Below are positions 23,591 to 34,156 of a stretch of DNA of 64,000 bases, piece after piece. The first letter of the stretch is position 1. The number at the start of each line of letters is the position of its first letter. A program made the translations under genes and the position numbers. The DNA comes from Allolobophora icterica (Eukaryota > Annelida > Clitellata > Crassiclitellata > Lumbricidae). Location: contig OY744613.1 of NCBI GenBank assembly GCA_963556255.1, forward strand, positions 53,035,949 through 53,099,948, given 5' to 3'. The notes under the pieces were generated by a model. It made no database searches, had not been told where the DNA came from, and saw only the letters and a program-made list of their open reading frames with translations.

Positions 23591-23870
23591 GGGGGTCCAT
23601 AGAGTAGTGGTAACATCACTGACCTGAAGAGCAAGCGGTAGCGGGATCGCTTCCTGCAACCCTCCCAAATTTAGGTCCACTCAGCCTTTCATTCGCGAGA
23701 TGGTGCGTTTGTTTAAATGAGATGTAGGACGTGATGGGCGCCTTGCATGGCTGCCGTGCACAGTTAAATTCGACTCCTGTAATAACTTGTGATCATCCGT
23801 TCATACTGATTTGTAATCATACTGCGTTATTGTCAGTTTGAAGATATTAAACGAATATTATTATTATTAA
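23591..23870 (+). mobile_element. tRNA-derived SINE (copy 3)
   Basis: The head is GGGGGTCCATAGAGTAGTGG with a B-box-like GCGGGATCGCTTCC. The body contains GCGAGATGGTGCGTTTG and ATGAGATGTAGGACGTGATG. The tail is TTTGTAATCATACTGCGTTA with CAGTTTGAAGATATTAAACG and (ATT)n. Confidence 0.82.
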
Positions 23871-24327
23871 AACGTATGTTTACCGCCTACGTGTGTGCAC
23901 TCATAATGCATAGAACGCATATATAAATGGTTGTAAACAATATGCAAATATAAATAAATACACATACTCACATCACAATAATATGAAATATCAAAGTATT
24001 ATTTTGCTCAAATCAGAATAAAAATGAAATCTTCAACATCCGATTCTCCTTTGTTTAGGTCCACAAAATGGCGTACATTAGAAAAAAATGGTTTATTAAG
24101 TAGAATCGGATTACAAGTAGGTGTTGTCCTCTAGCGATTGAAATGCAGTCTCAATCATATCACAGTATAAATAATTACATACTGTGATCATATTGAGATC
24201 CATCATGATTTATCTAATGCTGCCTTATCATTTGTTCAATCTGAGCACAGCTGTTAGTAACAACTCTTTACTCTATATTCTCTAGTTTTTCCGACCACCT
24301 AAACCCGTAACAGTTATAAATTAGCAA

Positions 24328-24600
24328 GGGGTCCATAGAATAGTGGTAACATCTCTGGCGTGAAGTGCAGTAGGTAGCGGGATCGCCTCCCGTAACCCTC
24401 TCAAAGTCCACTCAGCCTATCTATTCGCGAGATGGCGCGTTTGTGAAAATGAGATGTAGGACGTGATAGGCGCCTTGCAAGGCTGCCGTATACAGTTAAA
24501 ATTCGACTCCTGTAATAACTTGTGATCATCCGCTCATACTGATTTGTAATCATACTGCGTAATTGTCAGTTTGAAAATATTAAACGAAGATTATTATTAA
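24328..24600 (+). mobile_element. tRNA-derived SINE (copy 4)
   Basis: Nearly the same as copy 3 over its whole length, from head GGGGTCCATAGAATAGTGG through the B-box-like GCGGGATCGCCTCC to the tail with CAGTTTGAAAATATTAAACG. It sits about 450 bp downstream of copy 3 in the same orientation. Confidence 0.82.
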
Positions 24601-24909
24601 TGACTTAGGCCTAGTTTTGAAAAACATTTGGAATAAGCACATTCACTCTGTTGTGAGCCCCTGGAGAAAGCAATGGCACGTAGATTTATTCTTCATGTCT
24701 AGTAGGCCTACTTCTATAATCAATTTCAATTAGGTCTTATAGGACGACTTGAAATTCTGTGTAGCCTAGCATATGCAATTGTGTGACATTAAATGGGCTA
24801 AACCAACTGTTCATTGATGCCATGCAGAATTACATTTACATGTACTGATATTACGCAAACAGGAAAAAGACAGACGAGATGCGATGATAGAGAATGTAAA
24901 TCGTGCTCA

Positions 24910-25230
24910 ACAGAAAATTACAAACGTTGAGGTATTATGAACACGAGTAGTTTGCACGTATTATCCTGAAGTAAGCAGTAGACAGAGAATTCGATTTCTT
25001 GGACAAAGTTGTGATATGAAGAATGCCACAATGGTTAAACAAGTCGTGCTATGGACGGCACAGGAGCATATATGTAGACCAGCCATAGCATGGATAGAGG
25101 ATCTCATGAATAGGCATAAGATGCGGATGTGCCAACATCGTGTATTTTGAGAAACGACAGAACCGAATGGAGGAAGGAGTGAGACGTGCGATCGACACCA
25201 GCAATCATTGAACATGACCATAAGCGATAA
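24910..25230 (+). mobile_element. LINE ORF C-terminal fragment
   Basis: The plus strand encodes RQRIRFLGQSCDMKNATM, VLWTAQEHICRPAIAWIEDL and, after frame breaks, RTEWRKEV. This is the usual C-terminal run of RTE-like LINE proteins (R-RFLGH..., GRP-TW, DR-EWR). It is strongly truncated and decayed. Confidence 0.6.
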
Positions 25231-26165
25231 GTTGGTTTAGTCGGAATCGTAGGAGGTCGCCACTACAGTACAGTCATGGTCTCTTAGACGTTGTTCAAAG
25301 GCTGTGGTTATAACATGCACACCACAGTTCATACGAGAAATTTGACAGTGCCCCATAGGGCCTACGCGAATCAGTCAGTGCTAAATGGATGTGAAGGCGA
25401 GAATCTATGATCAAAGTTTCGTTTATGTGCTATTCGCGAAACAAAATCACTGGACAAATTTCCGAATCTTTATTTGAGACCTGCGGAGAAAATAATTTCC
25501 TTACACAGTAAAGAAGTAGTTTACAAACGCGCGTGTGACCTGATTAAAGTGATGTCTGGCTCAGATGGAATAAAAATTAAGCCTATTCTATGGATTTTTC
25601 AAGTGATTATTACAGGTTAGTAAATATATATTCAAGAAGTAAACCTATTAAACACAAATGCATCGATCCGATTGACTCTTTTATGCATTAGAATAATCTA
25701 AAGCGGGCAGCTGTGTCTCATAGGCCTACTTCATCAGTAAGAGGAGATCGCGTAAACAAAAACTATCGCGTTCACAGTCGAAAACCAAGTTTTGAAACGC
25801 ATTGCTATCCGGTGCTGTTTCTCTGCTACTCCCTATTCAGTATAATTCAGTTGTACATTAGCAATGGGCGTTCCATTTTCCTGCCCCATGATTAATATTT
25901 TAACGTGTTAAAAACACCTCTGGCACAGTCAAATGACACTGTGCTTGATAGATTGGACAGTTATAACTCAACGTTTACTCCAGTTTAAAATGTGACAAAA
26001 GAGTTCGTCCAGTGTGTTTAGAATTTTTAATGTCTAACATCTAATGTCAATGCCGCTTAATCAATCAAATTCGTTTATTCATACTTAAGCTGACATAGAC
26101 GCAACTTAGAGAAGTCCCCCATTATCACACCAGTAGAAAGTGTAAACTTATATGACTACCATCAT
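25231..26165. other. Intergenic, no recognised feature
   Basis: No domain, exon or repeat terminus was recognised before the (GAT)n tract. Confidence 0.35.
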
Positions 26166-26171
26166 CACCAT

Positions 26172-26345
<174 letters not shown>

Positions 26346-26954
26346 TTGTATTGTATTCGGATATTTTTAAAGCACTTCAAGCGGGAGGGCCATTCAGAAG
26401 CGCCCCCAGTGCGAGAGACCCCGAGAGAAAAAGCAAGTTTTAAGAAAGGTAAAAGAGGAAGAGACGTTAGCTGAGAGAATAGAAGAACGAACGAACGGAG
26501 GAAGCTCATTCCAAAGAGCAGGGCCAATGGAAGCAACATACCTAGATTGAGCCAGGGAATTCCTGACACGGGGAACGAGGAGGTCCAAACGGTCAGATGA
26601 ACGAAGAGGACGAAGAGAAGCAGCAGAGTGAGGGCGATGAATTAAGTCACATAAATATTTCTGAGTGAAACCAAGTTGAGCCTCAGAGACAAGGATGAGG
26701 ACCTTGAATTGGATGCGGTCAGAAAGCGGGAGCCAGTGGAGTTCTTCTGCCATAAATGTGGTGATATGAGAGAATCGAGGAAGACTGGCAATTAGTCTAG
26801 CAGCAGCATTGAGAACGGACTGAAGAGGAGCGAGACGGACCTTGGGGAGACTAGTGAGGAGGGAATTGCAGTAGTCAAGTCTAGAGCAGACAAATGCATG
26901 GACAATCGATGTGAAAAGTAGAGATGAGACAGAGCGACGGATAGCCCTAAGGCG
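26346..26954 (-). mobile_element. CR1-like LINE, 3' part (other part at 43865-43977)
   Basis: The minus strand carries the reverse-transcriptase end in one frame: AIRRSVSSLLFTSIVHAF, SRLDYCNSLLTSLPK, LQSVLNAAARLI, ELHWLPLSDRIQFKVLIL, GPALWNELPPFVR and SFTFLKTCFF. The upstream end stops at 26954 inside an 8-bp duplication. Its continuation, ending SYFHIRR, lies 17 kb away at 43865-43977, in matching frame, across the hAT/Polinton insertion. Confidence 0.88.
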
Positions 26955-27108
26955 CAGTGGCGTGGCTACGATTTTACCATAGGGGGTGCGTAATGCGAAG
27001 CACGAGTCTTCAGAGAACCTATACATAGGTACGAGGATAACAGGGCGATCGCGGGAGACAGAATTTTAGACAACCACGGAATCAACTTTCGTGTAAACGG
27101 GGCATTTA

Positions 27109-27417
27109 AGTAGTAGGCGATGTGATAAACTGGCGATTTTGACCAAAACTAGGTTCAAATCGCCACCTACTAGGTTCAAAAACAGTTTTTAACCTTTGCT
27201 ATAGGTTAAAAATCCACGTCATGCACAAACCTATAGACACGGGTAAAATAAAATCAACTAATAACCAGGTAAAATGCCAATAGTTTCAACCCGCCATGCA
27301 CAAACCTATAGATATGGGTAAACAACCAATAACCAGGTTCATAACGTCACGACCATCATATGACGTCATCGAAACTATTGGAAATCCTCGCGGTATCGAT
27401 CACGCGCCTATGAGTCA
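27109..27417. repeat. Polinton left terminal inverted repeat
   Basis: Pairs with 42247-42555. It contains an internal 75-bp-spaced direct repeat (ATGCACAAACCTATAGA at 27221 and 27296, each followed by a GGGTAAA...TAACCAGGT stretch) and the dyad TGACGTCA-like AATCATATGACGTCAT region, which may serve protein binding or replication initiation. Confidence 0.95.
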
Positions 27418-29836
27418 CCGCGATAGGAATTCACCTTAGTATCGGTGATGAGTCACAATATATGAAAATATTTTCTTAAAACAGCTTAAAGGAATGCCAC
27501 CCTGATATAAAATGGAATGCTCGAAGAAAACTGTTATTGAATTAAGAAAAATCGCCAAGCAGAGCGGCTTGGTTGGATATACGAGACTGCGGAAAGCGGA
27601 GTTGATTGCTAAAATTGAAGCTAACGAGGCTCAAACGCTAATTCCCTCACATTTTGCACCTTTGCAGGTTGAAACCCCAACACAAGCACCCTCAACAGCA
27701 CGAAACATTTACAACAAAACTATGTCAGCGATTAATACATGTGCTAAGGTGATTGAAAGGAACATACCTAAGCAACCGATGAAAATCGTAAAGGAGAAAT
27801 TTGGGGTAATGCAAACAAAAATTACTTCATATTTTAGGAAAATAATTAATAAACCAAAGTTTGAAATTCATCAAACGGCTTCAGCCATCACGGGCTTCAC
27901 GAAACAATACGCGGTAGAGGGGGCTAAGGGTATTGATGCCACATCTTTTCTTAACACCGTTCGAGCACAGGCGGTCGATTTGTTGTTAAAAAATCGTCAG
28001 ACTAAGGTTAACTTTGTCCTTTCCTGCACAATGGAGCGTGTTGATATGAAGACTGGAGAAGTGGATGCTAAAGATTTTCCATTCGTTTCAAGGACTGTGG
28101 TGATTCTAGACTCCACCGATGTAAACGAAATTTATAACAACGCGAAAGATAAAATTATTGAGTCGATGGCTACCTTCCAGATGCGTGGTAGTAATTGGAG
28201 ACTCAGAGCGGTTCAAAAATTAGAACTCAACACGGTTGTTTATAAACCGCTGAAAGGTAGTTCTTACATTCCACTACCTAAATGTTTGGCGAGTAAAAAG
28301 GGAATTATTAATATGAAGAACGAAGACGAAGAATGTTTTAAGTGGTGCGTAACGAGAGCCTTAAACCCTGTTGTGAGAGATTCAGAAAACATTACGAAAG
28401 TCTTAATCAAGCAGTCTGAGGAACTTAATTGGTCCGGAATCGAATTCCCAGTAGCGGCGGATGCTAATGTGATAAGTAGGTTTGAGAGAAGTAATAATAT
28501 TAGTATTAATGTTTTTGGTTATGAGATAGATGTTAACCTGTTCCCATTATATTTATCAAAGCATGAGGATGATCGGTGTGTAGATCTATTACTCATTTCT
28601 GATGGAGAAAAGAAGCATTATTGTTGGATAAAGAACTTTAATAGATTGATGGCGGCGCAAACAGACAAGTCTGTTCATTCGATGCACTATTGTAAAAGAC
28701 GCTTAACAGGATTCAGTAGAAAAGATTCGTTACACAAACACACCGAATACTGTTCCCAACACGAGGCGCAAAAGATAGAACTTCCAGAACCGGGAACTAT
28801 GTTGAGTTTTAAAAATTATTATAGAAAGATGAGGGTCCCCTTTGTAGTTTACGCCGATTTCGAAAGTTTTATTAAGCCTATAGACACTTGTCAACCAGAT
28901 CCCAACACGTCCTACACCAACAAATATCAAAAACACATTCCAAGTTCTTTCTGTTATTACATAAAATGTTTCGATGATGACTTATATTCGAAAGCCCCCG
29001 TAATGTTCACAGCGAAGAACGAAGGCGATGATGTAGCGCAGATATTTATAGACACTCTTATAGACGATATAAAAGATATTTACAAGCGATTTAAATTTCC
29101 GAAAGACATGATATTTGGGAAGGAAGACAAGGAGCTATACGACTCGGCTACTGTTTGCCACATTTGCGAAGGCGAACTAGGCGATGATCGAGTTCGAGAC
29201 CACTGTCATTTAACTGGAAAATATAGAGGAGCCGCTCATAAAATTTGTAATCTACGCTATAGAGTCCCTAAGTTTATCCCAGTACTGCTACATAATTTAT
29301 CCGGATACGACAGTCATTTATTCGTAAAGAAATTACGAGGCGATGATAACGAAAAGATTAACTGCATTCCTTGCAACGAAGAAAAGTACATCTCATTTAG
29401 CAGAGAAGTTGTGGTTGATAAGTTTGTGGGTAAAGAAGATAAGGAAGTAGAGGTTAAACGTGAATTACGTTTCATCGATAGTTTTCGATTTATGGCTTCG
29501 AGTCTCGACGCTTTATCGAGGAACCTAAGCAAAGACCAGTGTAAAAATATACGCAAGCACTACTCTGGTAATCAGCTCGATCTCTTGTTTAGAAAAGGAG
29601 CGTATCCTTACGATCACGTTGATTCCATCGATCGCTTGAACGAAGAGAACTACCACCAAAGTCGGCATTCTATTCGAGACTTAACGATTCAGACATTAGC
29701 GATGAAGACTACAACCATGCACGGGTGGTATGGAACGAATTCGGATTTAAAACGTTTAGAGAATACCACGATTTATATAACCTGTCCGATGTTCTCCTGC
29801 TCGCCCATGTGTTTGAGAATTTTAGAGACGTGTGCT

Positions 29837-31147
29837 CAGTGCGTCTGATTTGAAAATAGTAGGCGGGTTGAAAATCGATCTCACTGGATCGAGTAGGCGA
29901 GCGATGCGCGGACGACCTTGGGAACGTTTGTGTACAGCGAATTTTATGTAGGCCTATCGTATTCGTTCGTATAGCTGCATATAATAATCATCTAGTAGGC
30001 CTATCTCAATTCAGTGCTGTTATCCGTCCTGCATCATAGTTGTAATAAGTTTTAGCGTGCCACTTGGCTATAATTAATGATTACAGTAACAGTATTACTG
30101 TATTCCAGGACAGAAGTAATTGAACCCAGTGAATCACTTATTTCAAAATTTTCTTATGAACAGTACTGAAAAAGATTAATGGAAGCTGCACAATAACAAC
30201 AAATTAAATAATCACATTTACTGTAACATTATCTGTAGCTCACTAGCTCACTACAGTTTTCGCATCACACATTGACAAATTCAATCACTGTCACTGTCAG
30301 TGGGTGGTATTGTGGGCCATGCCATAATATTTTATTCTGCCATGTCAATGTCACCTACTCCAAAATCGTCATCACTTGAGTCTGAATGATCTGTTTCATG
30401 ATCAGAACTGCCATTGGCATCCTCATCAAACTGAAGTGGCTCATCATCACCAGAGTCGGATAGCAAAAATTAAGTCATCAGGCTTGCTGTCTGAAGCGCC
30501 GACACTGCTCGAGATTGCTGCCACCTTTGCTGGTGGATGGGAACAGGCACCGCTATCGATGCCACTGAGAATAAACTTACGGCGACTTAACATGTATGTG
30601 TTGACTGTGTCGTTTATCAAGTCTTCACGTTCTTTCTCCAACCACGCTAGGTGCTTTGCACGAATCAACAACAAGTCTGCCATTGACCCACAGACAGCCT
30701 TCGATCAGACAGCATTGAAGTGAGAAAACTGAAGCACGATTCGGCGAACCCGTTACTAACTCCCATCGCCATCACCATATCAACAATGCAGCATGCAGAT
30801 AGGGGCCTACTTGGCAGTTCCGAACGACGGCAACGTAGTGTGCACTGCCAGACATCTGAGACAGATTTGTTGTCATAATAATAGCGCACTATGCGCCTGA
30901 GGGATTTTAGTTCAGTGGCCAGCAAGTAAGTAAATTGAAATAATCTTAATTAGATAAATAAAATAATGGCCTGGCTCCAGGTTCATCTATCGTCTTGGAG
31001 TCTGACTCAAACTCAGCGAGCGACAACCGACTGTCACCGATGGTGAGAAATCTTCGGCTAGGCGAGCGGTAAATCGCTCGCCGGTACCTATGCTAGGCGA
31101 GCGACCAAGAAGAGCGATCGATCACTCGCCTTAAATCAGACGCACTG
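29837..31147. mobile_element. hAT element inserted in POLB
   Basis: Ends are CAGTGCGTCTGATTT and its exact inverse AAATCAGACGCACTG. A perfect 8-bp duplication CGTGTGCT lies at 29829-29836 and 31148-31155. Subtermini carry repeated TAGGCGAGCG words (near 29890, 31056 and 31093). Removing the element with one duplication copy restores the polymerase frame across the junction. Confidence 0.95.
30447..30925 (-). pseudogene. hAT transposase C-terminal remnant
   Basis: Two minus-strand frames overlapping at 30665-30683 together resemble the end of a hAT transposase dimerisation region. Segments are FSFLTSMLSDRRLSVGQ in one frame and LLIRAKHLAWLEKERED in the next. A single shift near 30670 separates them. 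Upstream exons are missing. Family placement is tentative. Confidence 0.5.
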
Positions 31148-32583
31148 CGTGTGCTGTGAGAACTATGGTCTAGACCCCGCTTGGTATTATACCTCTCCGG
31201 GTCTTGCATGGGACGCCGCATTAAAGTTGACTGGAGTAGAGTTGGAGTTGTTGAGCGATTACGATATGATACTAATGGTTAAACACGGGATAAGAGGCGG
31301 TGTTAGTACAATTTCACATCGTTATGGGCAGGCAAACAATAAGTACATACCCTCGTTTGATGACAGCAAGCCTTCATCATTTATAACCAATTTGGACGCT
31401 AACAATCTGTATGGAGGGGCTATGTGTAAGAATCTACCAACTCACGGGTTCCAGTGGATGGGTAATGACGAGCTAAACGACTGGAGATCAACGCCGAGTA
31501 TATTAGAAGTGGACCTGGAATACCAAAGAGATTTGCACGATCTTCACAACGACTATCCTCTTGCCCCTGAGAATATTACACCCGAATCTTCGACTGTGCC
31601 TAAACTCATTCCAAACCTGAACGATAAAGTAAAGTACATAGTCCATTACGAAAATTTAAAGCTGTATGAAAGCCTAGGTTTGAAGATAACCAAAATTCAT
31701 CGTGGAATTAAGTTTGAAGAAAGCGCCTGGCTGAAAAAATATATCGATCTAAATACCAGCCTGAGGACCAGGGCCACCAACGATTTCGAGAAAGACTTTT
31801 TCAAACTAATGAATAATAGTGTGTTTGGGAAGACGTGTGAAAATATAGAATCTCGGGTAGACATAAAACTAGTTTCCAGCGAGAAGCAAGCTATAAAACT
31901 AGCGGCAAAAACGAGCTACAACACTCGAACTATTTTTGATGAAAACCTAATCGCCATTCATATGAAACGCACGAAACTATATTACAACAAACCTATATAT
32001 CTCGGTATGTGTATTTTAGACTTGAGCAAGACGATTATGTACGAATTTCATTATAATTACATCAAGAAAAAGTATGAAGATAGAGCAAAGTTACTTTTTA
32101 CGGATACGGATTCTCTAGCTTATGAAATTAAGACCGAAGACTTCTACGCTGATATAGCGCCTGACATTAGAAGCAGGTTCGACACTAGCGACTATCCTAC
32201 GAACCATCCATCGGGTATAGAAACTGGTATCAATAAAAAGGTCATTGGTATGTTCAAAGATGAAGCGGGAGGAAAACAGATCGAAGAGTTTGTAGGTTTA
32301 AGGTCGAAACTGTATTCGTACAAGATGGCTGGCGAAGATCATAAGAAATGTAAAGGCGTCAAGAAGAACGTCGTCAAGAAATCTATCACTCACGACGATT
32401 ATAGAGACTGCCTGTTCACCAAACGAGAACAATCGAGAAAGATGAATGTCATTCGATCCCACCTACACGAGATCTACACCGAAGAAGTAAATAAAATCGC
32501 GCTGTCGGCCGACGATGACAAACGAGTGATTCAGCAAGACGGCATCCACACTTTAGCATATGGGCATTATTCTCTAATATAAA

Positions 32584-33009
32584 ATGAACGTTAAACAAAT
32601 CGATGTCGAGGGTGTAACGCTACCTAATATTGCTTTGTCTAATATACAGCTAATCGAAGCGGCTAAAAAACTAAACATAAATAATTTTAGAGGCGTGTTC
32701 TTACGAGACGAGCTGCCGAAGAAACCTAGACGGAATGAGTGTGGGATATTGAACCTAGATGGTTCTAATGGGGTCGGTTCTCATTGGTGCAGCTTTTTAA
32801 AGAACGGCAACGAGAAAATTTATTTCGACAGCTATGGACTTCCTCCTCCTACAGAATTAATAAAATATCTAAAAAGACCGCTGCTTTACAACAGCGAGCG
32901 AATACAAAAAGACGGCCAAGTGTTTTGCGGTCATTTATGTTTGTATGTACTGAAGAAAACGTGCAACGATGGTTGTAAATTTCAAGAAGTTATAAACGAA
33001 TTACATTAA
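32584..33009 (+). CDS. PRO: Adenovirus-type cysteine protease (Polinton PRO)
   Basis: 141-residue C5/ULP-family protease, expected to process virion proteins. Catalytic His lies in GSHWCSF (about residue 68), the acidic partner in YFDSYG (~81), and Gln and Cys in QVFCGHLCLYVL (~112-118). All members of the triad and the oxyanion Gln are present. The length is normal for the family, and the ORF is intact. It starts at 32584, one base after the POLB stop, with the shared TATAAAATG-type motif lying over the end of POLB. Transcription is therefore probably separate from POLB. Confidence 0.92.
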   Translation: MNVKQIDVEGVTLPNIALSNIQLIEAAKKLNINNFRGVFLRDELPKKPRRNECGILNLDGSNGVGSHWCSFLKNGNEKIYFDSYGLPPPTELIKYLKRPLLYNSERIQKDGQVFCGHLCLYVLKKTCNDGCKFQEVINELH

Positions 33010-33030
33010 ATAATATCACCTATTTAAAAC

Positions 33031-33552
33031 ATGCCTGTTGATAAATTTGGACGAACCTATACTCCATCGGTTGAAAGAATAGTGTCTGGAGGTGTTACTC
33101 TATCTCAAGCGAGTAATGCATTTCTAAAACGAGACGGAACGAACGAAATGGTTGGTGATTTAAATATGAACGGTCATCTTCTCGTAGGTTTACCTACAAC
33201 GAACGCTTCAACAGCAGAAATGGATGAGGCTCTAAGTCGGGGGCAAGCTATAGATTTGATAACGAATCACAACGATGAACGAACTGTTTCGAAAGTGTCT
33301 AAAACAGGTGATACCATGACTGGCGACTTATTCTTAAGCATCGGTAGGGATCTTAAGCGGAGGATGGGATGTAAGGATTTGGTTGGAAATAAAGATTTTA
33401 TTATATTTTTAGGAAATACAACGAATAAAATAGAAGGTCGATTAAACCAACCAATTATATTACAATCGACCGATGGATTTCGTTTTGGAATAAATAATGA
33501 AACCGTCTTAGAGATGGTTAAGCAATGGATGGCACCCCTCCGTCTAAAATAA
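33031..33552 (+). CDS. Fibre/adhesin-like virion protein, N-terminal part
   Basis: 173 residues with phage-tail-fibre-style shaft repeats: FLKRDGTNEMVGDLNMNGH followed by LVGLP, and later SKTGDTMTGDLFLS. Such (M)xGDLxMxGHxIxGL units fold as trimeric fibres in phage and nucleocytoplasmic-virus proteins (family knowledge). The frame ends at 33552 just as the next frame (from 33525) takes over with a further unit of the same repeat. The two are thus probably one gene with a one-base shift near 33530, or two overlapping genes. The gene follows PRO by 21 bp and starts in an A/T-rich TATTTAAAACATG motif. Role inferred: receptor-binding spike of a virus-like particle. Confidence 0.65.
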   Translation: MPVDKFGRTYTPSVERIVSGGVTLSQASNAFLKRDGTNEMVGDLNMNGHLLVGLPTTNASTAEMDEALSRGQAIDLITNHNDERTVSKVSKTGDTMTGDLFLSIGRDLKRRMGCKDLVGNKDFIIFLGNTTNKIEGRLNQPIILQSTDGFRFGINNETVLEMVKQWMAPLRLK

Positions 33553-34058
33553 ATGTGCATAAACCCATCTTTATGCATGGTGCACACATTACAGGCCTAC
33601 GCGATCCTAGCGGTGATGGCGATGCAGCGACTAAAAAATATGTTGATACGACTGCAGTCGGACCCACGTTTAGCGTTTACACTACCACTAGACAAGCTAT
33701 TGATTCTAGAGAATATACGCTAGTTATTTTCGATACAACAAGATTCAGTACCGATAATAGATCCATTAGGCCTACGACTCGTTTCACTCCTGGTAAAGCC
33801 GGATACTATATCATTTGGACGTACATAGAATTTTGTGACTCTAATAATACCGCTCGTGGTAACGTCTTCCTGTATAAGAATGGGGTGTCGTACATGCAAA
33901 TTGCGGGTGGAGGGGGTACAGGAGGTTCGTATAATAACGCAACGGGTAGCAGCATAGTTTCCTTAACCGATACCGATTACCTCGAGATATTCGTTTATTC
34001 AACCATCGCTACAAACATATTAGGTAGAGACTTTTCAGCGGCATTCTTACGACCATAG
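33525..34058 (+). CDS. Fibre/adhesin-like virion protein, C-terminal part with C1q-like head
   Basis: 177 residues in the -1 frame relative to the preceding ORF. The first ~45 continue the shaft repeat (FMHGAHITGLRDPSGDGDAA then TKKYVD). The remaining ~125 residues resemble a C1q/TNF-like jelly roll: FTPGKAGYYIIWTYIEF, NVFLYKNGVSYM, SIVSLTDTDYLEIFVY and a terminal DFSAAFLR strand. An ATG is present at 33525, so independent translation is possible. Alternatively this is the head of the upstream fibre after a frameshift. It ends about 60 bp before a perfect hairpin at which the leftward genes also end. Confidence 0.65.
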   Translation: MDGTPPSKINVHKPIFMHGAHITGLRDPSGDGDAATKKYVDTTAVGPTFSVYTTTRQAIDSREYTLVIFDTTRFSTDNRSIRPTTRFTPGKAGYYIIWTYIEFCDSNNTARGNVFLYKNGVSYMQIAGGGGTGGSYNNATGSSIVSLTDTDYLEIFVYSTIATNILGRDFSAAFLRP

Positions 34059-34113
34059 TGATCGCGTAGCAGAGGAGGTCATGCAATTATACATTTACGA
34101 TACATAGATTGCA

Positions 34114-34150
34114 GAATTTAAATAGAAACTATCCAGTTCTATTTAAATTC
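34114..34150. terminator. Perfect hairpin between convergent Polinton transcription units
   Basis: GAATTTAAATAGAA (34114-34127) and its exact complement (34137-34150) enclose a 9-base loop. It lies between the stop of the rightward fibre gene (34058) and the stop of the leftward gene (34157). By analogy with hairpin-guided 3' ends in mimivirus-type viruses and virophages it may set transcript ends. That role is an inference. Confidence 0.55.
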
Positions 34151-34156
34151 TTATAA

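Larger units (their letters stand above)
27512..32582 (+). pseudogene. POLB: Protein-primed family B DNA polymerase (Polinton POLB), frameshifted and split by a hAT
   Basis: Replicative polymerase of the element. The N-terminal ~40 residues look like a SAP-type helix-extension-helix. The exonuclease motif YADFES lies near residue 447, an endonuclease-VII-like Cys/His knuckle (CHICEGEL...RDHCHLTG) near 548-575, and the second exonuclease motif HNLSGYDSHL near 595. A one-base deletion-type frameshift falls at about 29651. The correct reading then continues in the next frame up to about 29836, where a hAT with an 8-bp duplication is inserted. Coding resumes at 31149 with the YYTSPGLAWDA region, palm motif A LDANNLYGG (~31393), motif B KLMNNSVFGKTCEN (~31803) and motif C FTDTDSLAYE (~32098). 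The stop at 32580 overlaps the promoter-like motif of the protease gene. The gene cannot make a full polymerase as it stands. Confidence 0.95.

Noticed and set aside
11118..24600. tRNA genes at the A/B-box-bearing heads
   Set aside because: Heads do not fold as intact tRNAs by inspection and are fused to a common SINE tail, so they are tRNA-derived repeats.
28730..28936. Minus-strand frame inside POLB
   Set aside because: Shadow of the polymerase exonuclease region, with no recognisable domain.
33525..33552. Programmed frameshift in the fibre gene
   Set aside because: No slip heptamer is seen in the 28-base overlap and ORF 2 has its own ATG. A mutation or two genes is more likely.
33267..33587. 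Minus-strand 106-codon frame opposite the fibre gene
   Set aside because: It is the shadow of the fibre ORF and has no motif of its own.
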